A DNA stretch of 64,000 bases from Mycolicibacterium mageritense (GTDB lineage Bacteria > Actinomycetota > Actinomycetes > Mycobacteriales > Mycobacteriaceae). The stretch lies in NCBI RefSeq assembly GCF_010727475.1, contig NZ_AP022567.1:1054001-1118000 (forward strand). Direction: 5' to 3'. The notes under the pieces are model-generated. The model saw nothing but the letters and a program-made list of their open reading frames with translations, made no database searches and was not told where the DNA came from. Position numbers and translations under genes: made by a program. The first letter of the stretch is position 1, and the number at the start of each line of letters is the position of its first letter. This document shows positions 42,275 to 50,069 of the stretch, one piece after another.

Positions 42275-43728
42275 CGTGCGATCTCCTTTGCGATATCGGG
42301 GTTTTCGTCTTGGTGTCCGGCATGGGGGCGGCCGATCGCGACCGCGATACCGCCGAGGAAGGCGCCGGCCAGCAGCACGCCGATGATGGCGGCCAGCGTG
42401 TCGGAACCGCCGACCAGCAGCGGCAGGTTGACCGCGGTCATCACCGAAAGCACCGCAAGGCCAACGAAGCCGAGGGTGGGTGCGATCACGGTGTGCCACG
42501 GCCGGGTGTCGAAGCGGGTGCGGCGGAAGTAGACGACGACGGCTGCCGATGTCAGCGTCATCAACACCACGATTCCCACCGACGCCGCGCCGACGAACCA
42601 GGTGAACACCTGGGTGACCGGGTCGAGTTGCGCCACGACGGAGGCGACGACCAGCACGAGCGCCGAGACGGTCTGCACGACCGAGGCGATGTGCGGGGAA
42701 TCGTGGCGCAGGTGCGAGCGGCCGCACCGCTCGGGCAGCGCCCGGGTGTTGCCGAGCGAGAAGATGTAGCGCGCCAGCACGTTGTGGAACGACAGCAGTG
42801 CCGCGAAAAGGCTTGTGATCAAGAAGATCTGGACCAGGTCGCCGGCCACCGAGCCGACGTAGCGGATCGCGGTGTCGGTGAGCATGTTGGCCGGGTTGTC
42901 GGTGGCCTGCGCGACGGCGCCCGCATCGCCCCACGCGGTCACCATGGCCCAGCTGGACAGCGCGTAGAAGCCGCCGATGAGCAACAGCGCGACGTAGGTC
43001 GCCCGCGGGATCGTGCGAGCCGGGTCGCGGGCCTCGTCCCGGAACACCGCGGTGGCCTCGAAGCCGATGTAGCCGGCCAGTGCGAAAATGAGTGCGATTC
43101 CAGGGGCGCCCGAGAAGAAATTGCCGGGATGCAGCACCGCCGTCGACAGTCCCTCGGCACCGCCGTGGCCGATCACCGCGACGTTGATCACCAGCACGAT
43201 GCCGACTTCGCAGACCAACAGGACACCGAGTACCTTGCCGGACAGTTCGATGTGGCGGTAGCCGAGCGTGCCGACGATCGCCATCATCGCGAGTGCGTAG
43301 GCGTACCACGGCACCGCGGGACCACCATGGCTCGTGACGAGCTCGCCCAGTGCCGCACCGATATAGCCGTACACACCGCCCTGCACGGCCGTGTAGGACA
43401 GCAGGGCCAGGAACGCCGCGCCGAGCCCGGTATGCCTGCCGAAACCGTGCGCGATGTAGGTGTAGAACGCGCCGGCCCCGCGGATGTGGCGCGTCATCGC
43501 GGTGAACCCGACCGCGAACAAAAGCAGCACGACCGTGCAGACGCCGTACGAGGCGGGGAACGCGGCGCCGTTACCCGCCGCGATACCGATCGGGAACGTG
43601 CCCGCGACCACGGTCAGCGGCGCGGCGGCCGCGACGACCATGAACACGATCGCGGTAGGGCCGAGCTTGCCCGCCAGGCGGTGGGCCTGGCTCCCGGCGC
43701 TCATCCGCAGAACTGCGTCAGTTGACAT
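42271..43728 (-). CDS. APC-family amino acid/amine permease
   Basis: 485 aa with about twelve membrane helices. It opens with LGPTAIVFMVVAAAAPLTVVAGTFPIGIAAGNG, the usual helix 1 region of APC transporters, and contains GFEATAVFRDEARDP near residue 215, matching the consensus GFE-x-EARxP of the family. It is translationally coupled to the copper amine oxidase, so the likely substrate is a primary amine such as phenethylamine, tyramine or a polyamine. It lies downstream of the 12-bp inverted repeat at 43763-43798. Confidence 0.9.
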   Translation of the reverse strand: MSTDAVLRMSAGSQAHRLAGKLGPTAIVFMVVAAAAPLTVVAGTFPIGIAAGNGAAFPASYGVCTVVLLLFAVGFTAMTRHIRGAGAFYTYIAHGFGRHTGLGAAFLALLSYTAVQGGVYGYIGAALGELVTSHGGPAVPWYAYALAMMAIVGTLGYRHIELSGKVLGVLLVCEVGIVLVINVAVIGHGGAEGLSTAVLHPGNFFSGAPGIALIFALAGYIGFEATAVFRDEARDPARTIPRATYVALLLIGGFYALSSWAMVTAWGDAGAVAQATDNPANMLTDTAIRYVGSVAGDLVQIFLITSLFAALLSFHNVLARYIFSLGNTRALPERCGRSHLRHDSPHIASVVQTVSALVLVVASVVAQLDPVTQVFTWFVGAASVGIVVLMTLTSAAVVVYFRRTRFDTRPWHTVIAPTLGFVGLAVLSVMTAVNLPLLVGGSDTLAAIIGVLLAGAFLGGIAVAIGRPHAGHQDENPDIAKEIAR

Positions 43729-43762
43729 GGCATTTCTTTCGGTGGAATTGGATATGGCGGGT

Positions 43763-43798
43763 CAAATGAGAATTGCGGTTCCGCCGAATTCTCATTTG
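43763..43798. promoter_or_regulatory. Inverted repeat of the ATTCTCATTTG motif before the permease/oxidase operon
   Basis: CAAATGAGAATT and its exact complement AATTCTCATTTG are separated by 12 nt that can themselves pair (CGGTTCCG). It lies 35 bp before the permease start and 7 bp after the aldehyde dehydrogenase stop. The same arm recurs at 45375, 45398 and 45474, so an operator is more likely than a simple terminator. Confidence 0.6.
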
Positions 43799-43804
43799 GC
43801 TTGT

Positions 43805-45313
43805 TCAGAGCGCAATATTGACGGCCTTGGTCTGGGTGTATTCGGCGACTGCGCCCTCCCCCAGTTCGCGGCCCCAGCCGGATTGTTTGTATCCGCCGAA
43901 CGGCAATGCGGTGTCGAACGCGTTGTGGCAGTTGACCCACACCGTGCCCGCCTTGATCTGCGCGGCCACCCGGTGCGCGGTGGACACGTCGCGGGTCCAC
44001 ACGCTGGCCGCGAGCCCATAGGGCGTGTCGTTGGCGGCCTCGCGGACGCCGCGGTCGCGGTTGAACGGCACCGCCACGGCGACCGGCCCGAAGATCTCCT
44101 CCTGGTAGACGCTGAACTCACGGTCCACGTCGACCAGCAGCGTGGGCTGCACGTAGAAACCGGTGTCGCCGTGCCTGCCGCCGCCGGCCAGCGCGCGGGC
44201 CCCCTGTGCGATGCCGGCGTCGAGATAGCCCGTGACCTTGGTGAGCTGCTCGCGCGACACCAGCGGGCCGATGTCGTTGGCGGGATCCAGGCCCGGACCG
44301 ATCCGCAGGCCGGCGGCGTGCTCGGCGACGCCCGCGGTGAACTCGTCGAAGATGGCGTCCTCGACCAGCAGCCGGGTGCCCGCGGTGCAGGTCTGGCCGT
44401 GGTTGAACAGGAATCCCGCGGCCACCCCGGGGATCGCGGCCTCCAGATCCGCATCGGCGAAGACCACCTGCGGGCTCTTGCCGCCGAGCTCGAGCGAGAC
44501 TTTCTTGAGGTTGCCCGATGCGGCGTTGACGATCTTGCGGCCCACCTCGGTGGATCCCGTGAAGGCGACCTTGTCGACGCCGTCGTGCGCGGACAGCGCG
44601 GCGCCGATGTCCCCGAAGCCGGTCAGCAGGTTGAACACGCCTGCGGGCACACCGGCCTCGGCGATCACCTCGGCCAGCAGCAGCGCGGTCAGCGGGGTCT
44701 GCTCGGCGGGTTTGAGGATCACGGTATTGCCGCACGCCAGCGCCGGTGCGACTTTGAACGCGGCCATGACCAGCGGGAAGTTCCACGGGATGATCTGGGC
44801 GCACACGCCGACGGGCCCGCGCAGCGTGAAGGCGTGGAACGTCGCACCCGGAGCCCACGGCACCGACACCGGGATGGTGCGGCCCTCGATCTTGGTGGCC
44901 CAGCCGGCGTAGTAGTGGAAGATCTCCGCGGCCCACGTGACGTCGACGGCCTTGGCGACCGCTACGGACTTGCCGTTGTCGATGCTCTCCAGCTGGGCGA
45001 ACTGGTCGGCCCGCGCGGTGATGCCCTCTGCGATGCGCCACAGCACCTTCTGCCGCTCGGCCGGGGTCATGGCCGGCCACGGGCCGTCTTCGAAGGCGCG
45101 CCGGGCCGCGGCCACCGCGCGTTCGACGTCCTCGGGACCGCTGTGCGGGACGGTGGTGATGACCTGCTCGGTGGCGGGGTCGACGGTGTCGAACCGCCGG
45201 CCGGACAACGCGTCGACCCGTTGGCCGTCGACGAACATGCGCCGGGGCGCGGCGGTGAATTCGACGGTGCGTGGGTCCAGTTCTGAGCTGAGCACGGATG
45301 TCATGAACGTCAT
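43805..45313 (-). CDS. NAD(P)-dependent aldehyde dehydrogenase, betaine/phenylacetaldehyde type
   Basis: 502 aa; a second ATG 9 nt downstream is also possible. It has the cofactor segment IIPWNFPLVMAAFKVAPALA, the general-base Glu in LELGGKSPQ, the catalytic Cys in NHGQTCTAGTRL and the end PFGGYKQSGWGRELG. It follows the class of betaine and phenylacetaldehyde dehydrogenases. In this module it would oxidise the aldehyde made by the copper amine oxidase to a carboxylic acid. Copies of the ATTCTCATT motif lie just upstream of its start. Confidence 0.92.
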   Translation of the reverse strand: MTFMTSVLSSELDPRTVEFTAAPRRMFVDGQRVDALSGRRFDTVDPATEQVITTVPHSGPEDVERAVAAARRAFEDGPWPAMTPAERQKVLWRIAEGITARADQFAQLESIDNGKSVAVAKAVDVTWAAEIFHYYAGWATKIEGRTIPVSVPWAPGATFHAFTLRGPVGVCAQIIPWNFPLVMAAFKVAPALACGNTVILKPAEQTPLTALLLAEVIAEAGVPAGVFNLLTGFGDIGAALSAHDGVDKVAFTGSTEVGRKIVNAASGNLKKVSLELGGKSPQVVFADADLEAAIPGVAAGFLFNHGQTCTAGTRLLVEDAIFDEFTAGVAEHAAGLRIGPGLDPANDIGPLVSREQLTKVTGYLDAGIAQGARALAGGGRHGDTGFYVQPTLLVDVDREFSVYQEEIFGPVAVAVPFNRDRGVREAANDTPYGLAASVWTRDVSTAHRVAAQIKAGTVWVNCHNAFDTALPFGGYKQSGWGRELGEGAVAEYTQTKAVNIAL

Positions 45314-45374
45314 GCTTACGCATCGATGTGGTGCGCGTCACCACTTATTTCGAATGAGTATTTCGCTGTTTTCC

Positions 45375-45409
45375 ATTCTCATTTGAAATGGTTCGCGATT
45401 CTCATTCGA
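45375..45409. promoter_or_regulatory. Tandem ATTCTCATTYGA sites upstream of ALDH and permease
   Basis: ATTCTCATTTGA at 45375-45386 and ATTCTCATTCGA at 45398-45409 are 23 bp apart start to start, about two helical turns. A diverged inverted copy (TCGAATGAGTATT) lies near 45350-45362. They occupy the divergent region between the aldehyde dehydrogenase and the second permease and probably bind the module's IclR regulator. Confidence 0.6.
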
Positions 45410-45473
45410 GCCCTCCGAAAAGGCCCTGTTGACCGCCCGGGGCAGAGCGTCAGCGGGATGTCGAAGGGTCCGG

Positions 45474-45485
45474 ATTCTCATTTGA
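45474..45485. promoter_or_regulatory. ATTCTCATTTGA site nearest the second permease
   Basis: A further exact copy of the 12-bp motif, 98 bp before the second permease start. With the tandem pair and the 43763-43798 repeat it makes at least five copies in 1.7 kb and none noticed elsewhere in the window. Confidence 0.55.
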
Positions 45486-45571
45486 AGATTTTCCGGGCTT
45501 TGTGCTGTCGGAGCCGCCCGCGATGGGCTACGTTGCGACGGGTGAGACGGCAACCGGGCCCTCGTAAAGGG

Positions 45572-47011
45572 ATGAGGAGCAGCTCGCCGGTCTCGGGGCT
45601 CCGGCGCGCGCAGCTCTCGTTCGCCCAGGTTCTGGGTCAGTCCGTGTCGGCAGTCGCGCCGTCGGCGGTCATGGTGACGTTGCCCGCACTGGTAATGCCC
45701 GCGGCGGGCGGCGCGACGCTCGGCGTGTTCGTGGTGACAGCGCTGCTGATGACCGCCGTCGGCTACTGCGCGGCACAGTTCTCCACGCGCATGGTCGCGG
45801 TCAGCGGGCTGTACAGCTACACCGTGAAGGGGCTCGGGCCGATTCCCGGCATCGCGGCCGGGTGGTCGGTCGTGATCGGCTACGCGGGCGCCGCGATGGC
45901 CAGCACCCTCGGCGCCGCAAGCTATCTCACGGTCCTGCTGAGCCGGTTGGGTGTACCTGACACCCAGGCGACGGTCGCGGTGCTGGCGGTACTGGTGGGC
46001 GCGGTGGCACTGCTGCTCATGGTGCGCGGCGTCCGGCTCTCGGCCAGAACCTCACTGACTGTCGAGGTGTTCGCGATCGCGGCGGCCGCGGCCGTCCTGG
46101 TGATCGCATTCACCGGATCGGTGACAGGGGGCCACGATCCGCCGAAAACGACTGTTCCCGAATCACACTCGGCACTCGGCTTCGCACTTCTGCTGGCCAT
46201 CACGTCCTACGTCGGGTTCGAGAGCGCGTCCACCGTGGCCCGGGAGGCCCAGCGGCCCTTCGTCACCGTCACACGCGCCATCCGCTGGACACCGCTGGCG
46301 CTCGGGGTGCTCTATACATTCGCCGCGGCCATGCAGTCCACGGGAAGCATCCGGGCCGGCATCGGTTCGGTGCCCATCGTGCTGACCCTGCCCGAGTCGG
46401 CCGGCACGGCGTCGGTCGCGTTGTCGATCGTGATGGAAATGGGCATCACCGCTTCATGGTTCGCGTGCGTGATCGGCTCGACCACCGCACTTTCGCGCAC
46501 GCTGTTCGCGATGGGCCGCGAGGGCGTGGTCTCGGGGCGGGTCGGCCGCGCCCATCGGGTCTTCCGCACACCACATGTGGCGCTGTGCCTCGCGATGCCG
46601 CTCGTCGTCGCGGTGCCGGTGGGTTACCTGTTCATCGCGGGCTCGAGCCGTGAAGTGCTCGTCGGGCTGCTGGCGGTGTCCGCACACGGATACATCGGGG
46701 CGTATCTGCTGGTGTGTCTGGCCACCCCGGCGTTCCTGCGGCGCATCGGCGAACTCACCTGGACACCGTTGGTGGTCGGGCTGGCCACGGCTGCGATGAT
46801 GATCGCGATCATCGGGTGGGCCGCGCTGACCGTCGAATCACCCGTGTGGATCGCCACCGCCGTCTACGCTGGGCTCTTGGCAACGGGCTTCGGGGTTTTC
46901 GCCATTCGGCACCGTACCGTCCCCGACCTCGCCGAGCGGGTCGGCGTCTTCGACGAAACCGTCGCGGGCGACGTGTTCGCCGACTACAACCCGTGGGAGG
47001 TGCGTCGATGA
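45572..47011 (+). CDS. APC-family permease
   Basis: ATG at 45572 gives 479 aa; a GTG at 45542 is an alternative because the ATG has only a very close AAAGGG upstream. There are about twelve membrane helices, beginning LSFAQVLGQSVSAVAPSAVM, with SYVGFESASTVAREAQRP near residue 215, the APC consensus. It is divergent from the aldehyde dehydrogenase and overlaps the IclR gene (ATGA). Having two unrelated APC permeases in one amine module suggests uptake of two substrates, or uptake plus export. Confidence 0.88.
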   Translation: MRSSSPVSGLRRAQLSFAQVLGQSVSAVAPSAVMVTLPALVMPAAGGATLGVFVVTALLMTAVGYCAAQFSTRMVAVSGLYSYTVKGLGPIPGIAAGWSVVIGYAGAAMASTLGAASYLTVLLSRLGVPDTQATVAVLAVLVGAVALLLMVRGVRLSARTSLTVEVFAIAAAAAVLVIAFTGSVTGGHDPPKTTVPESHSALGFALLLAITSYVGFESASTVAREAQRPFVTVTRAIRWTPLALGVLYTFAAAMQSTGSIRAGIGSVPIVLTLPESAGTASVALSIVMEMGITASWFACVIGSTTALSRTLFAMGREGVVSGRVGRAHRVFRTPHVALCLAMPLVVAVPVGYLFIAGSSREVLVGLLAVSAHGYIGAYLLVCLATPAFLRRIGELTWTPLVVGLATAAMMIAIIGWAALTVESPVWIATAVYAGLLATGFGVFAIRHRTVPDLAERVGVFDETVAGDVFADYNPWEVRR

Positions 47012-47760
47012 GTCCCGCCGACGGCGCGCTGTCCGGCCGCCAGCCCAAGGCCGTCCAGAGCGCCCTGCAGGTGCTCGAAGCGGTCGCGCTGGCCGGCGTC
47101 GGCGTCACCGCGAAAGAGATCGCCGAACGGCTCGCGATGCCGTCGGCCACCACCTATCGACTGCTGAACCTTCTTGTCGCCGACGGCTATATCGTTCGGC
47201 TGCCCGACCTTTCGGGTTTCTCACTCGGGCCGCGCATGGGCGTGCTGATCGACGCCGCGGTATCGCCGACGGTGTGCACCGCGGCCCGGGAGACGTTGGC
47301 CGAGCTGCGACTGTCGGTGCGGTTCGGCGTGCACCTGTTCTACTTCACCAACACCTCGGTGCGGCTGGCCGACTCCGACGACGAATATCCGCCGCCTGCA
47401 GAGGAATCCGTGCTCAACCATCACCTCCATGCGTGTGCCGTGGGCAAGCTGCTGCTGGCCGAGAAACGCGACGCCGACGCGCTGCTGACCTATCCGCTGG
47501 GTGCGCTGACCGACCGCACCGTGACGTCCCGATCGGCGCTGGCCGCCGAGCTCGAGACGGTCCGCAGCAGCGACACCGCAAGCCAGACCGGCGAACTGCG
47601 TGAGGAATCGGCGTGTGTGGCCGTGCCGGTCCGCTCACCGGCCGGTGCGCTGGTCGCGGCCGTCGCGATGTCCGGGCGGGTCGATCAGGACCAGCTACTG
47701 GCGCGGCAACTCCCCGTATTGCGGGACTGTGCAACGCGATTGGGCCCGCTGCTGGCGTGA
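47008..47760 (+). CDS. IclR-family transcriptional regulator
   Basis: ATG at 47008 overlaps the permease stop (ATGA); 250 aa. Residues about 12-75 form the IclR winged helix (VTAKEIAERLAMPSATTYRLL) and residues about 80-250 the effector domain, with the NHHLHACAVGKLLLA segment and GELREESACVAVPV near the C-terminus. It is the only regulator within the amine module and the likely binder of the ATTCTCATTYGA sites. A short remnant of the NHHLHACA region is found just downstream. Confidence 0.9.
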   Translation: MSPADGALSGRQPKAVQSALQVLEAVALAGVGVTAKEIAERLAMPSATTYRLLNLLVADGYIVRLPDLSGFSLGPRMGVLIDAAVSPTVCTAARETLAELRLSVRFGVHLFYFTNTSVRLADSDDEYPPPAEESVLNHHLHACAVGKLLLAEKRDADALLTYPLGALTDRTVTSRSALAAELETVRSSDTASQTGELREESACVAVPVRSPAGALVAAVAMSGRVDQDQLLARQLPVLRDCATRLGPLLA

Positions 47761-47821
47761 GGCGGATGTGCCGGCACTCATCAGCATCCTGTCAACCTCT
47801 ACGCCGCGACGTGTCACCCGC

Positions 47822-47893
47822 GTTCTGATCGACGAATCGGTGCTCAACCACAATCCGCACGCGTGCGCGCCCGGGGCGGCGATCCGTCGGTAA
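47822..47893 (+). pseudogene. Fragment of an IclR-type gene
   Basis: The frame reads DESVLNHNPHACAPG and then stops. This repeats EESVLNHHLHACAVG of the intact IclR gene 430 bp upstream, at about three quarters of the nucleotides over roughly 40 bp. No start or HTH is attached. It is best seen as the relic of a second IclR gene or of a partial duplication, cut off beside the palindromic element at 47892. Confidence 0.5.
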
Positions 47894-47998
47894 TGTCCTG
47901 TGCCAGGCGCTGTGACGAGTGTGTAGGTTCTCGTGCCGAAGTCGTGGGCAACAGCCCAAGAACCTGCACACTCGTCACAGCGCCGCCGGAGGGACATT
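47892..47998. repeat. 107-bp nested palindromic element
   Basis: Outer arms AATGTCC and GGACATT enclose a 26-bp inverted repeat (47906-47931 against 47959-47984, 25 of 26 positions paired, the odd one a G-U). Inside its loop is a further small hairpin, TGGGC-AACA-GCCCA. The layout resembles a REP/MITE-like insertion or a strong RNA hairpin between the IclR region and the convergent small membrane protein. No coding sequence is contained. Confidence 0.7.
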
Positions 47999-48040
47999 GA
48001 AGCCGAACCGGCCGCCACTGTCAGGTGCCAGATCTGAGTT

Positions 48041-48430
48041 TCAAATACCCGGCTCAACAGACCGATTGCGCGTCGAGCAGTACAGCACCGCGCCGGCGAT
48101 CACGACCTCGGCGAGCGCCAGCGACACGGTCAGGCTCATCAGGGTGGACTGAGCGGGCACCGGTCCGCCACCTGTGCCGTGGTGATGCGTAGGCATGGGC
48201 GTGTGCAGCGCGATCATCGCCAGGTTCATCAGCGCGACCGTGCACCACACGCCCGGCGTACCGCGCCGCCACAGATCACGCGCACAGTACAGACACCCGA
48301 CGATCATCACCGCGAGCAGACCGCCTGCCACCGGATTGGCCGCATGCCCGAGCATCAACACATGCAGCACCGCCGACGTCGCGGCCAGCACCGCACACAA
48401 CCTGCGGCCGAGCACCTGCAAGAACCTCAC
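48041..48430 (-). CDS. Small four-helix membrane protein, copy B
   Basis: 129 aa with the same helix pattern and histidine-bearing loop (MPTHHHGTGGGP) as copy A at 39929-40333. The two are about four fifths identical and also clearly alike at DNA level. It stands alone here, downstream of the acyl-CoA synthetase pair on the same strand with a 28-bp gap. The function is unknown. Its repetition on the other side of the amine module suggests that the module arrived or expanded by a duplication event. Confidence 0.76.
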   Translation of the reverse strand: MRFLQVLGRRLCAVLAATSAVLHVLMLGHAANPVAGGLLAVMIVGCLYCARDLWRRGTPGVWCTVALMNLAMIALHTPMPTHHHGTGGGPVPAQSTLMSLTVSLALAEVVIAGAVLYCSTRNRSVEPGI

Positions 48431-48458
48431 ACCATATTGACCGCCCGGCGGCCGAAAA

Positions 48459-50069
48459 CTAATCCAGGCCCAGCACCCGAATGCTCTCGGCGCGCATGTC
48501 GACCTTGCGGATCTTGCCCGTGACGGTCATCGGGAAGTCGTCGACGATGTGGATGTAGCGCGGGATCTTGTAGTGCGCCAGTTTGCCGGTCGCGAACTCA
48601 CGCACCGCAGCGGCGTCGAGCGGCGCACGGCCGGGTTTCATCCGGATCCACGCGCAGATCTCTTCGCCGTAGCGCTCGTCGGGCACACCGATGACCTGCG
48701 CATCGTCGATGTCGGGGTGGGTGTAGAGGAACTCCTCGATCTCCCGGGGATAGACGTTCTCGCCGCCGCGGATCACCATGTCCTTGATGCGGCCGACGAT
48801 CGTGCAGTATCCGTCCTCGCGCATGACGGCCAGGTCTCCGGTGTGCATCCAGCCGTCATCGTCGATCACCTCGTGCGTTTTGGCGTCGTCGTCCCAATAG
48901 CCCAGCATCACCGAGTAGCCGCGCGTGCAGAACTCGCCCGGCAGGCCCCGTTCGACGGTCTCGCCCGTGTCCGGGTCGACAATCTTGATCTCCACGTGCG
49001 GGTGGGCCCGGCCGATCGTGGCGGTACGCCGGTCGAGGTCGTCGTCGTGCAACGTCTGGCACGACACCGGGGACGTCTCGGTCATGCCGTAGCAGATCGC
49101 GACCTCGGCCATGTGCATGTCGGCCACCACACGCTTCATGACCTCGATCGGGCATACCGATCCGGCCATGATGCCGGTCCGCAGCGACGACAGGTCGAAC
49201 TGCGCGAAGTCGGGGTGGCCCAGCATCGCGATGAACATGGTCGGCACCCCGTACACGCCCGTGCAGCGTTCGGCCTGGATCGCGGTCAGGGTCGCACCGG
49301 GGTCGAAGCCAGGTGCGGGAATCACGATGGTCGCGCCGTGCGTGACGGCGCCGAGGGTGCCCATGACCATGCCGAAGCAGTGGTAGAACGGCACGGGAAT
49401 GCACAGCCGGTCATCCGCGGTCAGGTTGATCAACTCGGTGACGAAGTAGCCGTTGTTGAGGATGTTGCGGTGGCTCAGCGTGGCGCCCTTCGGGAAACCC
49501 GTTGTCCCCGAGGTATATTGGATGTTGATGGGATCGGTGTTGGACAGCTCGGCACCCCGCTCCCGCAACCGGTCGGCGGAGACCTGCTCGGTGTGCAGGC
49601 GGTCCCAGTCCAGCGTGCCCAGGAAGATGATGTCCCGCAGCTCCGGGCAGTCTGCCCGCACCTCGGCCACCATGGTCACGTTGTCGGAGGACTTGAACGC
49701 GGTCGCCGAGATCAACGTGCGCACACCGGATTGCTTGAGCACGTACGCCAATTCGTGGGTGCGGTAGGCCGGGTTGATGTTGACCAGGATCGCGCCGATC
49801 TTGGCCGTCGCGAACTGCGTCATCACCCATTCGGCACAGTTGGGCGCCCAGATGCCGACCCGATCCCCCTTGGCCACGCCGAGGGCCATGAGACCCCGTG
49901 CCAATGCGTCGATCTCGGCGTTGAGCTCGGCGTAGGTCCAGCGCCGGCCCGTCGCCACCTCCACCAGCGCCTCGGCGCCCGGGCCCGCGGCCACGATTTG
50001 CTCGAAGCGCGCCCCGATGGTCTCCTCCAAGACGGCCGCATCCGTGGGGCCTGCGTCGTATGACTTCAT
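48459..50069 (-). CDS. Fatty acyl-CoA synthetase, FadD type
   Basis: 536 aa ANL-family ligase. The ATP loop YTSGTTGFPKG is near residue 190, YGMTETSP near residue 335, MHTGDLA near residue 420, and the C-terminal MTVTGKIRKVDMR has the catalytic Lys. Relatives (FadD35/AcsF-like) activate medium- or long-chain fatty acids for beta-oxidation. It is the second gene of a pair: its start overlaps the stop of the upstream synthetase (ATGA). The operon is divergent from a RamA-like regulator. Confidence 0.88.
   Translation of the reverse strand: MKSYDAGPTDAAVLEETIGARFEQIVAAGPGAEALVEVATGRRWTYAELNAEIDALARGLMALGVAKGDRVGIWAPNCAEWVMTQFATAKIGAILVNINPAYRTHELAYVLKQSGVRTLISATAFKSSDNVTMVAEVRADCPELRDIIFLGTLDWDRLHTEQVSADRLRERGAELSNTDPINIQYTSGTTGFPKGATLSHRNILNNGYFVTELINLTADDRLCIPVPFYHCFGMVMGTLGAVTHGATIVIPAPGFDPGATLTAIQAERCTGVYGVPTMFIAMLGHPDFAQFDLSSLRTGIMAGSVCPIEVMKRVVADMHMAEVAICYGMTETSPVSCQTLHDDDLDRRTATIGRAHPHVEIKIVDPDTGETVERGLPGEFCTRGYSVMLGYWDDDAKTHEVIDDDGWMHTGDLAVMREDGYCTIVGRIKDMVIRGGENVYPREIEEFLYTHPDIDDAQVIGVPDERYGEEICAWIRMKPGRAPLDAAAVREFATGKLAHYKIPRYIHIVDDFPMTVTGKIRKVDMRAESIRVLGLD

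Noticed and set aside
40319..42532. 737-codon open frame on the plus strand opposite the amine oxidase
   Set aside because: No recognisable domain and shadow-type composition; the copper amine oxidase on the other strand is unambiguous.
42275..43309. 345-codon N-terminal extension of the amine oxidase frame
   Set aside because: It lies wholly within the permease gene in another frame and has Arg/Pro-rich shadow composition. ATG at 42274 has the typical 4-bp overlap and family N-terminus.
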